NCBI GenBank assembly: GCA_029565675.1
Contig: JAKQNP010000030.1
Span: 1-45,826 of the forward strand
Origin: a bacterium
GTDB taxonomy: Bacteria > Zhuqueibacterota > Zhuqueibacteria > Residuimicrobiales > Oceaniaggregativiventaceae
Length of the DNA: 45,826 nucleotides
Direction of reading: 5' to 3'
Position 1 is the stretch's first letter. Every line of letters starts with the position of its first letter. A program made the position numbers and the translations under genes. The notes under the pieces are model-generated. The model made no database searches. It was not told the origin of the DNA and was given only the letters and a program-made list of their open reading frames with translations. Positions 34,683 to 43,277 of the stretch are shown here, in pieces.

Positions 34683-34979
34683 CTAATCAAGCTGGTCGAG
34701 ATCATTCAAACGAGAAAGCATGCTCTGGATACGCTGCTTTATCTGTTCGACTTTTTGTCGATATCGTTTTAATTCGCTTAGATCCGTACTTGTCTGCAAT
34801 TCTTCAATATTTTTTTGCAACCCCGCAATGCGGTACTCCAGTTCAGAACAAAACGCCTCGCGTTCTTCTTTCTCCTCCAAAATTAGGCTATACTTTCTCT
34901 TAAGCTCTGCATAGCGATCTATCGCTCGACCAATCAGATCGTCGAGGCGGCCGATGATATCCTCATCGCTATCTGTCAT
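34683..34979 (-). CDS. Small coiled-coil protein next to ZapA
   Basis: 98 aa, almost entirely helical heptads (AELKRKYSLILEEKEEREAF, LQKNIEELQTS, YRQKVEQIKQRIQSMLSRL). No enzyme motif. Small coiled-coil proteins directly upstream of zapA are common in this setting and some are called ZapB-like. I infer a division-related role from the neighbour only. Confidence 0.75.
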   Translation of the reverse strand: MTDSDEDIIGRLDDLIGRAIDRYAELKRKYSLILEEKEEREAFCSELEYRIAGLQKNIEELQTSTDLSELKRYRQKVEQIKQRIQSMLSRLNDLDQLD

Positions 34980-35234
34980 TTTCGGCCCAATCGTGCTAAC
35001 CCATTACCAAATGGCTCTTTGACAGTAAATGTAATACCTTTTAGACAAAAGAGCAATATAAATGTTCCAACCCTTTCGGTAAAACGCTGCAACTTTAGCC
35101 GTGAGAATAACTTTATCAGCGAAGCCATGAACAAGCATGTCTATCCTCTGCTTCTCGTCAGGCCTGACATGACTTAGCAATCAGCTTTAAGTGAATAATG
35201 AAATCCACTGTATGCCAACGGGTTCTTGTGAACT
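34980..35234. other. Intergenic region between zapA operon and ribosomal protein operon
   Basis: About 250 bp holding the start region of the zapA operon (minus strand). No convincing -35/-10 pair with ideal spacing stands out and no gene is seen. Confidence 0.5.
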
Positions 35235-35274
35235 AAAAAAGTCGGTTGCGATGGAAAAAGGCAGCCGACTTTTT
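35235..35274 (-). terminator. Terminator of the thrS-infC-rpmI-rplT operon
   Basis: AAAAAGTCGGTTGC and GCAGCCGACTTTTT form a 14-bp stem with one mismatch or G-U pair and an 11-nt loop. T-runs on both strands make it bidirectional; it lies 27 nt past rplT. Confidence 0.88.
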
Positions 35275-35301
35275 ACAATAGCAAGAGCTTTTTGTACAGG
35301 T

Positions 35302-35649
35302 TTAATTCTGGACATTCGCGACCAGTTCGCCGAAAGCTTTGTTGTCTTTGACGGCGAGGTCAGCAAGCATCTTGCGATCGATGGCGATGTTTTTCTTGTT
35401 CATCGCGTCGATCAAGGTCGAATAGTTCATACCGTGCAAACGCGCCGCTGCATTGATTCTGGCGATCCACAGAGCGCGAATCGCTCTTCGGCCGTTGCGG
35501 CGGTCGCGATAGGCGTATTGCCAGCCTGTTTCAACCTGTTCTTTTGCCGCCTTGAATTGACTGTGTTTGCCGCCGAAGTAACCTTTTGCGGCTTTAAGAT
35601 ATTTATTTCGTCGGTGTCGGGTCGGCACCGACGAATGGGCTCTGGGCAT
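35302..35649 (-). CDS. rplT: 50S ribosomal protein L20
   Basis: 115 aa from the ATG giving MPRAHSSVPTRHRRNKYLK; six upstream in-frame codons are not part of the family. GYFGGKHSQFKAAKEQV, YRDRRNGRRAIRALWI and INAAARLHGMNYS are diagnostic. L20 binds 23S rRNA early in 50S assembly and in several bacteria represses its own operon. Last gene after rpmI. Confidence 0.97.
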   Translation of the reverse strand: MPRAHSSVPTRHRRNKYLKAAKGYFGGKHSQFKAAKEQVETGWQYAYRDRRNGRRAIRALWIARINAAARLHGMNYSTLIDAMNKKNIAIDRKMLADLAVKDNKAFGELVANVQN

Positions 35650-35704
35650 ATGAAACCTCCAATGCATTCATATTTGGACATCACGCGAATTGTTGCGGAA
35701 CCGC

Positions 35705-35899
35705 TCAACTCAGGATCATGCGATTGACGCGTCTGGCGTCACTATCGGCAACAATCGCGCTCTTGCGCAAATTGCGTTTCCGTTTTTGTGATTTTTTGGT
35801 CAAAATATGTCGTCCATGTGACTTGTAGCGCCGTATACGCCCGCTGCCGGTGACGTGAAAACGCTTTGCTGCGGCACGATTTGATTTCATCTTTGGCAT
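35705..35899 (-). CDS. rpmI: 50S ribosomal protein L35
   Basis: 64 aa from the ATG giving MPKMKSNRAAAKRFHVTGSG. Highly basic, with RRYKSHGRHILTKKSQKRKR typical of L35. It sits between infC (17 nt upstream) and rplT, the standard order. Confidence 0.97.
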   Translation of the reverse strand: MPKMKSNRAAAKRFHVTGSGRIRRYKSHGRHILTKKSQKRKRNLRKSAIVADSDARRVNRMILS

Positions 35900-35916
35900 T
35901 GCACTTCCTCGCACAG

Positions 35917-36426
35917 TTATTTTTTAGTTAAAAACATGATAATTTGATTGCCTTCTAATTTGGGCTCGCGTTCGATCTTGGCGACCTCAATGGTATCTTC
36001 CATAAAACGGTTCATAATAGCGAACCCGAGATCGCGATGAACCATCTCGCGGCCGCGGAAAAAAAGCGATACTTTCACACGGCAGCCGCTTTCTAAAAAT
36101 TTGCGCGCATTGCGCACCTTGAATTGAAAGTCGTGCTCCTCTATTTTTGGCCGTAATCGCACTTCTTTTGTGACGACAACGTGCTGCTTTTTCTTGGTTT
36201 CTTTCTCTTTCTTGCTCTGTTCGTATTTGAATTTGCCAAAATCCATGATTTTGCAGACTGGCGGTTTTGATGTCGGAGCGATTTCCACCAGGTCCAATCC
36301 CGCTTTTTCGGCGTTTTCCAGAGCCTCTTGTATTGTGACAACTCCTATCTGTTGACCGTCCGCGCCGATGAGCCGCACTTGTGGGACTCGGATTTCGCTG
36401 TTGATCCGAACAGTTTCTTGTTTAAT
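35917..36426 (-). CDS. infC: Translation initiation factor IF-3, AUU start
   Basis: 169 aa. The start is taken as ATT at 36426: AGGAGG lies 5 nt upstream and the product then begins KQETVRINSEIRVPQVRLIG, as IF-3 does. The in-frame ATG 30 codons upstream (36516) lies at the thrS end and adds unconserved sequence. N-domain IGVVTIQEALENAEKAGLDL, linker KPPVCKIMDFGKFKYEQ, and C-domain VKVSLFFRGREMVHRDLG are intact. Rare AUU starts let IF-3 limit its own synthesis in Escherichia coli, and the same control is likely here. Confidence 0.94.
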   Translation of the reverse strand: MKQETVRINSEIRVPQVRLIGADGQQIGVVTIQEALENAEKAGLDLVEIAPTSKPPVCKIMDFGKFKYEQSKKEKETKKKQHVVVTKEVRLRPKIEEHDFQFKVRNARKFLESGCRVKVSLFFRGREMVHRDLGFAIMNRFMEDTIEVAKIEREPKLEGNQIIMFLTKK

Positions 36427-36531
36427 GGCAGCCTCCTTTTGCCTAATCCACCAAACGCCATCGCCCTTTCCAGAGCCCAGCACTTCTTTTGCGCTAAAAG
36501 CGCAATAACTTAACAATTTTATTGCTGATTA

Positions 36532-38451
36532 TCAATTCTTTTTTTCCGCAACCTGCAGTTCGATCTCTTTGATGACTTCAGCAAGAGATCCGCTGCCAAC
36601 ATCCCCTACCCCACGCTTGCGGATTGCAACCGTTTGTTCCTGCACTTCTCTGGGCCCGATCACCAGCATGATTGGTATTTTTTGCGTCGATGCTTCGCGG
36701 ATTTTATAACCGACTTTTTCGTTGCGGTCGTCCAGTTCGGCGCGAATTCCAGCTTCTTCCAGTTGGTGAAAGACTTCTGCCGCATAACTCTGTTCTTTTT
36801 CGGTGATCGGGATCACGCACACCTGCACCGGGGCGAGCCAAAGTGGAAAAGCGCCGCTATAGTGTTCGATCAAAACGCCAAAAAAGCGCTCCAAAGAGCC
36901 GAGCAAAGCCCGGTGGATCATGATCGGCCGATGGCGCTCGCCATCCTGGCCGATGAAACTGAGATCAAAACGCTCCGGTTCGTTGAAATCCACTTGAATC
37001 GTGGAACACTGCCAACTGCGGCCGATGGCGTCGCGGATTTTAATATCAATTTTGGGTCCATAAAAGACGCCTTCACCTGGATCGACCTGATAGGGAATGG
37101 ACAATCGTTCCAGGCTGTTTTTCAACGCCTGGGTAGCCGTCTCCCAGTTTTCCACGCTGCCCACGGCATTTTGGGGGCGCGTGGAGACATAGACATCATA
37201 GCCGCTGAAACCAAAGCTGTCCAACATGCTCATGGAAAATTTAACCGTGCGTTCGGTCTCAGCATCCAGTTGGTCTGGTCGGCAAAAGATGTGGGCGTCG
37301 TCTTGGGTGAAACCTCGTACCCGCATGAGGCCATGCATGACACCGGAACGCTCATATCGGTAGACGGTTCCGAGTTCAGCCCAGCGAATCGGCAAGTCTC
37401 GGTAGCTCCGCGTCGCGCTCTTGTAGATGTGAAGGTGAAAGGGGCAGTTCATCGGTTTGATCTGGTACTGCATCTCTTCCACTTTCATCGGCGAAAACAT
37501 GTTTTCCTTAAAAAAGTCGACATGGCCGCTGGTTTTCCATAAATCGAGTTTGGCCACGTGCGGTGTGTTGACAAATTGGTAACCGCCTTTAAGATGTTGC
37601 TCTTTCCAGAATTCTTCAATTTTATGGCGGATAAATGCGCCTTTCGGGTGCCACAAAACCAGTCCCGGGCCGATCTCGTCGTTTATGGAAAAAAGATCCA
37701 GTTCGCGACCGAGCTTGCGGTGGTCGCGCTTTTTGGCTTCTTCCAGACGAATGAGATAATCATCCAATTGTGATTTTTTAGGAAACGAGATCCCATATAC
37801 CCTTTGCAGCATGGCGTTTTTCTCATCGCCAAGCCAATAGGCACCCGCTATACTCAGCAGTTTGAAATGCCGCACCAGACCGGTTGAAGCCAGGTGCGGA
37901 CCGCGACAGAGATCGACAAAGTCGCCATCGGTATAGATGCTCGGCGGTTCGCCGAGTCTTTCGATCTGCTCGACCTTGTAGCTTTCATTGCGGGCGCGAA
38001 ATAGCGCCAGCGCTTTTTCCGTGGTCATTTCCTGACGAACAAAAGAGAGGTCGGCAGAGACAATCTCCTGCATTTTAGCTTCGATTTTTTCGAGATCGCC
38101 GACCGTCAATGGTGTGGTCAGCTCAAAGTCGTAATAAAAGCCGTTCTCGACTGGTGGGCCAAAGGCAAACTTGGCTTCCGGATAAAGCGCTTTAATGGCA
38201 TGCGCCAGGATATGGGCGGAACTGTGCCAAAAAGCATCCCGGCCGTCTTCATCAGCAAAAGTCAGGAATACCAATTTCCCGTCCACGCTCAATGGACGGC
38301 TCAGGTCGATGAACTGATCGTTAAAGCGCGCAATAAGAGCTTCCTTGGCGATGCGGCCGCCGATTTCCTGTAAAATCTGTTGTGGCACCGTGCCAATGGG
38401 ATAGCTTTTCTGCTCGCCGTTCGGAAATTCTATTTTAATTTTTGCCGCCAT
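36532..38451 (-). CDS. thrS: Threonyl-tRNA synthetase
   Basis: 639 aa, class II synthetase. N-terminal TGS domain (residues 1-65), editing domain with HSSAHILAHAIK, then the catalytic core: GPGLVLWHPKGAFIRHKIEEF (motif 1), YRYERSGVMHGLMRVRGFTQDDAHIF (motif 2, split here for reading) and GSLERFFGVLIEH (motif 3). Anticodon-binding domain at the end (VQVCVIPITE). First gene of the thrS-infC-rpmI-rplT operon. Confidence 0.97.
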   Translation of the reverse strand: MAAKIKIEFPNGEQKSYPIGTVPQQILQEIGGRIAKEALIARFNDQFIDLSRPLSVDGKLVFLTFADEDGRDAFWHSSAHILAHAIKALYPEAKFAFGPPVENGFYYDFELTTPLTVGDLEKIEAKMQEIVSADLSFVRQEMTTEKALALFRARNESYKVEQIERLGEPPSIYTDGDFVDLCRGPHLASTGLVRHFKLLSIAGAYWLGDEKNAMLQRVYGISFPKKSQLDDYLIRLEEAKKRDHRKLGRELDLFSINDEIGPGLVLWHPKGAFIRHKIEEFWKEQHLKGGYQFVNTPHVAKLDLWKTSGHVDFFKENMFSPMKVEEMQYQIKPMNCPFHLHIYKSATRSYRDLPIRWAELGTVYRYERSGVMHGLMRVRGFTQDDAHIFCRPDQLDAETERTVKFSMSMLDSFGFSGYDVYVSTRPQNAVGSVENWETATQALKNSLERLSIPYQVDPGEGVFYGPKIDIKIRDAIGRSWQCSTIQVDFNEPERFDLSFIGQDGERHRPIMIHRALLGSLERFFGVLIEHYSGAFPLWLAPVQVCVIPITEKEQSYAAEVFHQLEEAGIRAELDDRNEKVGYKIREASTQKIPIMLVIGPREVQEQTVAIRKRGVGDVGSGSLAEVIKEIELQVAEKKN

Positions 38452-38502
38452 TTTGCCTCTGATTTTTGCGATCCGGCGCCGTCCCCTGCTCTTCGGATCC
38501 TG

Positions 38503-38537
38503 TAAAAAGAAAACCGCCTGTTCGGGAGGCGGTTTTT
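38503..38537 (-). terminator. Terminator between the tRNA cluster and thrS
   Basis: AAACCGCCT and AGGCGGTTT form a 9-bp stem with loop GTTCGGG; T-rich tails on both sides. On the minus strand it closes the tRNA transcript, about 50 nt before thrS. It might also act as an attenuator for thrS, for which I see no further evidence. Confidence 0.85.
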
Positions 38538-38582
38538 CATTGCTGTTGAAAGATCACAAGCGACACGAACTGACCTTCGGAG

Positions 38583-38656
38583 TGGGCGGTACTGGAATTG
38601 AACCAGTGACCCCTTGCATGTCAAGCAAGTACTCTAACCAGCTGAGCTAACCGCCC
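38583..38656 (-). tRNA. tRNA-Val (anticodon GAC)
   Basis: Minus-strand cloverleaf: acceptor GGGCGGT/ACCGCCC, anticodon stem CTTGC/GCAAG with loop TTGACAT, T-arm ACTGGTTCAATTCCAGT. No encoded CCA. Last of four clustered tRNAs. Confidence 0.95.
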
Positions 38657-38718
38657 GGTAACATTGCCACATTATAAAAAAAGCGCAATCAAATTACGCT
38701 TCTTTCATTTCGCTCACG

Positions 38719-38804
38719 TGCCGAGGGCCGGAATCGAACCGGCACGGATCCTTGGATCCGAGGGATTTTAAGTCCCTTGCGTCTACCATTTCCGCCACCC
38801 CGGC
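38719..38804 (-). tRNA. tRNA-Leu (anticodon TAA)
   Basis: 86 nt, class II with a long variable arm (CGGATCC-AA-GGATCCG). Acceptor GCCGGGG/CCTCGGC, anticodon stem AGGGA/TCCCT with loop CTTAAAA. Confidence 0.95.
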
Positions 38805-38821
38805 GTAGCTCTATGGCCTGT

Positions 38822-38896
<75 letters not shown>

Positions 38897-38908
38897 CTTA
38901 CGGATGTG

Positions 38909-38980
38909 AGCGGGAGACGAGACTTGAACTCGCGACCCCAACCTTGGCAAGGTTGTGTTCTACCACTGAACTACTCCCGC
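38909..38980 (-). tRNA. tRNA-Gly (anticodon GCC)
   Basis: Acceptor GCGGGAG/CTCCCGC with U discriminator, anticodon stem CAACC/GGTTG with loop TTGCCAA, T-arm GCGAGTTCAAGTCTCGT. First tRNA of the cluster, directly behind the promoter. Confidence 0.95.
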
Positions 38981-38993
38981 TTTTTGGTTATAT

Positions 38994-39022
38994 AATATAT
39001 CAACTAAATTAAAGTTATGCAA
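38994..39022 (-). promoter_or_regulatory. Promoter of the tRNA Gly-Cys-Leu-Val cluster
   Basis: On the minus strand TTGCAT (39022-39017), 17-bp AT-rich spacer, TATATT (38999-38994), ending 13 bp before the tRNA-Gly 5' end. Spacing and position fit a strong sigma70-type tRNA promoter. Confidence 0.7.
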
Positions 39023-39115
39023 GCATTTTTTTATTTGATTGACTTTTTTTTAACCGATTCGGACACTTTTGCTGTCTTTTCCTTCCGCAACCACGATCTT
39101 ATACGGTATAGTTAA

Positions 39116-39367
39116 GTGTGTTCATCTAAAAACAATATCAACTCTCACCATTCAGCTGCTGCGGAGGTCTATACGAATTTCCCGGACGAAAAACTCGTAC
39201 AACAGCAGGAGATCATTTTCACCTGCGAAAGCTGTGGTGAAGTCATCCACATGAAGATCGAATGCGACGAAGAAATCGAAACCATCTTGCGTTCACATCA
39301 CTGCAAAAACAATTGCAAAGCGGAATTCCGCAGTTACATCATCATCGGCAAACTCAACCTCGATTAA
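39116..39367 (+). CDS. Small zinc-ribbon-like hypothetical protein
   Basis: 83 aa with a GTG start. Residues 34-70 contain FTCESCGEVIHM and later HHCKNNCKAEF, so two cysteine pairs (with a His next to the second) could hold a zinc ion. Acidic in the middle (ECDEEIETIL). No family recognised. It stands alone between the divergent tRNA cluster and a convergent T9SS protein gene; no Shine-Dalgarno is evident. The orderly cysteine pattern and codon use favour a real gene. Confidence 0.55.
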   Translation: MCSSKNNINSHHSAAAEVYTNFPDEKLVQQQEIIFTCESCGEVIHMKIECDEEIETILRSHHCKNNCKAEFRSYIIIGKLNLD

Positions 39368-39527
39368 CAAGAAGCCGCTGGCAAATCAGATTAATGCAAT
39401 TTCCGGCAATGAAATCTTGCAAGCATCAAATCCGCTGGGATGGCAAAGAAGAAATGGGATCAGCGGTTGGAATGATTCATGCAAGAAAACAGCGGAGCAA
39501 CTTTGGTCTCGCTGAGTAAAATTTTGC

Positions 39528-42500
39528 TTATTCTACCAATATCATCTTTTTCACAGCGCAATAGTCCGCAGTTTTAATCCGGTAAAGATAAATCCCGCTT
39601 GGCAATCCACTCCCGTCGAACTCGATCTGATGATAGCCGGGTTCAAAATGGCGATCGGCCAACTGGGCAACCTGCCGTCCGAGCAAATCAAAAACCGAGA
39701 GCATAACAACACCCGCCCGCTCAAGGTGAAAACCGAGGGTCGTCTGCGGATTGAACGGATTGGGATAGGCCGGATCAAGAAATAATGCCCCAGGTGTATC
39801 CGCCTTCTCCGACTCAACGGCAACCGCTTGTTCCGTGAACAAAGCGCCCATGTCAGCTAATGTTCCATCTGGATCGAGCGGCGAGCTTGGATCACCGGCA
39901 TCGATACAGGGCGATCCCGCAGCCAGGTGATAATCGGCCGGCGTGCCACCGACGAAAAGCGGATCGCTGTATAGATCGCCCGTGCCTGGTTCAGGTGTCC
40001 AGGCGGTTCCATAGAAATTGAAATCGATCACATTGTTGAAGTAATCGTTGTACTGCAGGAAGGGGCTGCCCAAAGAATGGGCGGTGTTTCGATTGATTCC
40101 TGACTCTGTATTCATGCAGATGATGTTGTTGAAAATCTTCGGTGCCGGATTGATCTGCATATAAATGCCGCCGTGGTTGGCAACGATGGTGTTGTTGGAA
40201 ATGACCGCTTGCGAGCTGTTGTCCAAATAGATGCCTATTCGATTGTTCTGCACGATGCAATTCGAGATGATTGCATTATCGCCGTCAGACAGGATCCCGT
40301 TGCCGGCTTTGTTTTCGCCGTTGTAGTTGTCCGCAATGGTAAAACCGTTGATCACCGCATCTTTTGCCGTTTTGATCAAGGTGTTGACGCCATTGGATGA
40401 GATAATGGTTTCCAGTGGACCTGTTCGGCTAAGCAATTTGACACCTGGTTTCATTAAAAAGTATTCATGATAGGTTCCAGCGGCAACAGAGATCGTGTAC
40501 CCGGAATCTGCTGCAGTCATTGCTTCGACAATGGTTGCGTAATCTTCAGGAACCAGTAGAGTTGGAGGGGTTTCGCAAGTCGCCAAGGTCAATTCACCTA
40601 GCGACGCGGCGCTGCTCCAAAGCGAGCCCAAGGGCCATTCAGCGGCATAACCATAGTGATAACTGTAAAAAGTGCTTGGATCGATGAGCACGATCGCCAA
40701 ACCGATGGTGCTGCCAGGTAAAACATTCAGAGGACTGGTTTCCAAATCGAATGCCGCCTCCCAACGATAACTTTCTTCATCCCTTTTCGCATATTGGGCG
40801 ACCCCAGAGGCCGAGATTGGTTCGTCAAAATGCAAGTCATTTGGATAATCGCCCCAATAGCCGCAAAACAACTCACCTGAATTGATCTCGATAAGCCCCT
40901 CGTCGCTGGGGTGGTCAGCGTCCCAACTCTTGTTGTTGTCCTTATCAAAAATCCATGTCATTCGATCTTCTGTTTCGAGTATCTCATCGTTAGGATTATC
41001 GATCGCAAAATAGAGATAGTCAGCATCGTTTTTGACATACAGCGTGATCGGCGAACCGGCACCAGGATTGGCGATATCCAGCACAGTCGCATCATCCCAT
41101 TCGCCAGCCGAGAATTCGCCGTCGATTCTGACCATCGTCGAGCTCCAGCCCGATACGATTGCATGTCCGGCACTCGAAGGAGTGGCACTTACCGCGGTTG
41201 AACGCTGTCCCTCAACTGAGGAAACGACAGCGCTGATCTGGTAGAAATAAGTGGTCCCGTTAACGACATCGGTGTCGATAAAATCCCGCATTTGTCTTCC
41301 ATTGGTGCCGCGTGCCGAAAGATCGACAGTGGCCAGCAGGTTGTATGGACCGTCAGCTGTCAGGCTGCGATATATTTTATAGACATCAATGTTTGAATAG
41401 GCATAGATGGGATCCCAGGAAAGCGGCACGAGGTCGCGATAGCCTGATCCGGCAGTCGGATTGAGCGGCGCCAGTGGCACCACTGCATATGCGTAAATAT
41501 CTTTATCGGTTCCGCGACTATCTTCCCAGACCGCCACTGCCACCCTGCGATCGTCGATCGCCAGGGCAGGAGCGGTCTGATCGCCGGGCATATCGCTTAC
41601 CCGAAAACTGGCCGCAACCGGTGTCCCTGTATTGGTAAAATTTCGCGCAAAGATATCAAAAGTTCCATTTCGATCTGAACTCCAAACTGCGGTAAAACCG
41701 CCATTGGGATGGGCGGCTAAGGCCGGCCGGTTGTTGTTACAGGCTCCCCCCCACTCTGGTATTTCCAAATAATCGATCAAAGAGGAGCCGTCGCTGTCAT
41801 AGAGATGTGCATAGAGGACATCTTTCGTGTCACGAACGGTATAGGCTATCATCATTTTGCCGTCTTTTTGCAGCGCGATCGACGCGAATTTGTGAGTTTT
41901 GCTGGTTATGGGGTCCAGGTTGACCACAAAATCATCGCCGAGGGCGTTGCCATCGCTGTCATATTGACGAGCATAAATGTAATAGTTAGGTGATGTGCGC
42001 TCCTGTTCCCAGGCAATGACAAATCCTCCCTCTTCATCAGAAACGATATCGGGCAAGTAGCTGACTCCAGAAGGATCCGAGTTCACCAGGAAATTTTCGC
42101 CAATTTTTCTGCCATCGGCCTGGTAGCGCTGCGCATAAATCGCTGGGGTGAAATTGCGATAGTCGGTCCAGCAGATCACAAAATTGCCTTGTGAATCCAT
42201 GGCAATGGATGGATAATATTGTTCTCTGCCTGACCCATCATCATTGACTCGAAAAGGGTTGTAAAAATTAAATGGCATCAAATTGGCTTTGAAAATTTGG
42301 AAATAGATGTCCATATCGCCGGTCTGATCCTCCGCCCAAACCACGACAAAGGTGCCGAAATCATCGATGGCCACGTCCGGGTCTCTCTGTACCACACCTT
42401 CGAGCGCCGGCCAGACCTCCCTGTTGCTTCCTTTTAAAAATCCGGTGTTGCCGACAAGCTGATACAGGATTCGGGATTCACCGCCGCGCTGATCTTCCCA

Positions 42501-42722
42501 GGCAATGATGCCAGAGCCATAGCGGTTGAGGGCCAGGGCTGGAGCACTTTGTTCGGCATCACCGGTGTCATCGGAGATCTTGAGATCATTGATCATACTT
42601 TCTGTGTTCTCGGCAAAAATTCCAGGTGCAATCATTGGTTGATTGGGCAGGGCAAACAAGAAATGAAATCCCATGAGAAAAGCTGCTAACAAGACCAGTA
42701 AAAGACTTTTGTTCTCTTGCAT
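39528..42722 (-). CDS. Large T9SS-exported multidomain surface protein
   Basis: 1064 aa. Signal peptide (residues 1-25). Residues 58-415 hold seven similar segments, each P-alA-d--G-fvi-W-d-r----dIya--y (starting near 60, 115, 171, 224, 280, 333, 385), which suggests a seven-bladed beta-propeller. An FN3-like region follows (about 417-516; YKIYRS, YFYQISAV). Then comes a CBM9/DOMON-like region (525-715; RIDGEFSAGEWDDATVLDI, DADYLYFAIDNPNDE) and a right-handed beta-helix (720-900; GIYLDNSSQAVISNNTIVAN). The C-terminus has the T9SS sorting domain (PAYPNPFNPQTTLGF, SGIYLYRIKT). Likely surface carbohydrate or polymer binding; no catalytic residues identified. GGAGGT lies 7 nt upstream of the start. 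Confidence 0.88.
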   Translation of the reverse strand: MQENKSLLLVLLAAFLMGFHFLFALPNQPMIAPGIFAENTESMINDLKISDDTGDAEQSAPALALNRYGSGIIAWEDQRGGESRILYQLVGNTGFLKGSNREVWPALEGVVQRDPDVAIDDFGTFVVVWAEDQTGDMDIYFQIFKANLMPFNFYNPFRVNDDGSGREQYYPSIAMDSQGNFVICWTDYRNFTPAIYAQRYQADGRKIGENFLVNSDPSGVSYLPDIVSDEEGGFVIAWEQERTSPNYYIYARQYDSDGNALGDDFVVNLDPITSKTHKFASIALQKDGKMMIAYTVRDTKDVLYAHLYDSDGSSLIDYLEIPEWGGACNNNRPALAAHPNGGFTAVWSSDRNGTFDIFARNFTNTGTPVAASFRVSDMPGDQTAPALAIDDRRVAVAVWEDSRGTDKDIYAYAVVPLAPLNPTAGSGYRDLVPLSWDPIYAYSNIDVYKIYRSLTADGPYNLLATVDLSARGTNGRQMRDFIDTDVVNGTTYFYQISAVVSSVEGQRSTAVSATPSSAGHAIVSGWSSTMVRIDGEFSAGEWDDATVLDIANPGAGSPITLYVKNDADYLYFAIDNPNDEILETEDRMTWIFDKDNNKSWDADHPSDEGLIEINSGELFCGYWGDYPNDLHFDEPISASGVAQYAKRDEESYRWEAAFDLETSPLNVLPGSTIGLAIVLIDPSTFYSYHYGYAAEWPLGSLWSSAASLGELTLATCETPPTLLVPEDYATIVEAMTAADSGYTISVAAGTYHEYFLMKPGVKLLSRTGPLETIISSNGVNTLIKTAKDAVINGFTIADNYNGENKAGNGILSDGDNAIISNCIVQNNRIGIYLDNSSQAVISNNTIVANHGGIYMQINPAPKIFNNIICMNTESGINRNTAHSLGSPFLQYNDYFNNVIDFNFYGTAWTPEPGTGDLYSDPLFVGGTPADYHLAAGSPCIDAGDPSSPLDPDGTLADMGALFTEQAVAVESEKADTPGALFLDPAYPNPFNPQTTLGFHLERAGVVMLSVFDLLGRQVAQLADRHFEPGYHQIEFDGSGLPSGIYLYRIKTADYCAVKKMILVE

Positions 42723-42723
42723 C

Positions 42724-42819
42724 TCAAACCTCCATACTCATCGTATTGTTCATTTGTCCCATCCCGATAAAGATGATGGCGAACAAAGGTGCGATAAAGG
42801 ATTTTGACAGGCGATTCAT
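42724..42819 (-). CDS. Possible 31-aa membrane leader peptide ahead of the T9SS protein gene
   Basis: ATG at 42819 has GGAGAT a few bases upstream. The product MNRLSKSFIAPLFAIIFIG... has one hydrophobic helix and ends 1 nt before the downstream ATG, so its stop overlaps that gene's ribosome binding site. This arrangement fits a translationally coupled leader, but the peptide is too short to be sure. Confidence 0.3.
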   Translation of the reverse strand: MNRLSKSFIAPLFAIIFIGMGQMNNTMSMEV

Positions 42820-43110
42820 GGCAATCTCCGGCATTTGTTGGTGTTGAAATTTTTCGTTCAAAATAAAAGGCCTATCCTGGAAAGCAGACTGTTGTACTGA
42901 AAGATAGTCAAACCGGAATAGGACAAATTGCGTATTTGTGTCATTTATTTGCTGTTTTGTTGCAGTTTTACCGCTTTTCACGAAAAGAGAAGGAATTGGC
43001 AGAAAGGTTTGTGCACAAAACAGGAGAAGAAAAAGAGGCTGTGTTTTTTGGCAGAATGGATGCAAAATGGCAATATTGGCGGGAGACCGGTCGACTTTGG
43101 AGCATCAGCG
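42820..43110. other. Intergenic region upstream of the T9SS protein gene
   Basis: About 290 bp between the possible leader peptide and the tRNA-Ala terminator. Open stretches exist on both strands but none looks like a protein. A promoter for the minus-strand gene should be here; I cannot single one out. Confidence 0.45.
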
Positions 43111-43147
43111 AAAAAAAAAGGGCTTGTGCATCATCGCGCAAGCCCTT
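43111..43147 (-). terminator. Terminator behind the truncated tRNA-Ala
   Basis: On the minus strand AAGGGCTTG and CAAGCCCTT form a 9-bp stem followed by nine T. It lies 16 nt past the tRNA 3' end, so it ended the original tRNA transcript. Confidence 0.9.
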
Positions 43148-43163
43148 GCAAGCAAATTCATTG

Positions 43164-43222
43164 TGGAGCTAAGGAGGATCGAACTCCTGACCTCTTGACT
43201 GCCAGTCAAGCGCTCTCCCAGC
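43164..43222 (-). pseudogene. tRNA-Ala (anticodon GGC) lacking its 5' end, attR-like
   Basis: On the minus strand the sequence from the D-loop onward is intact: GCTGGGAGAGC, anticodon stem CTTGA/TCAAG with loop CTGGCAG, T-arm CAGGAGTTCGATCCTCCT, acceptor 3' strand TAGCTCC and discriminator A. The first ~15 nt (acceptor 5' strand GGAGCTA and the start of the D-stem) are replaced by unrelated sequence from 43223 on. A 3' fragment of a tRNA next to foreign-looking DNA is what remains at the distal junction of an element integrated into a tRNA gene. Confidence 0.8.
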
Positions 43223-43277
43223 ATTATCAACGACTTAGGTGTTTTGTGTGATGCCCCTGTGCTGATACCATCCGATT

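Noticed and set aside
36427-36516. IF-3 starting at the upstream ATG
   Set aside because: It would add 30 unconserved residues and leave the well-placed AGGAGG and ATT unexplained.
38452-38502. T-box or other tRNA-sensing leader for thrS
   Set aside because: The space between the terminator and the thrS start is only about 50 nt and no T-box or specifier loop is visible.
42820-43065. Upstream extension of the possible leader peptide to a 113-aa minus-strand frame
   Set aside because: The added part has no recognisable domain or ribosome binding site and lies in the promoter region of the T9SS gene.
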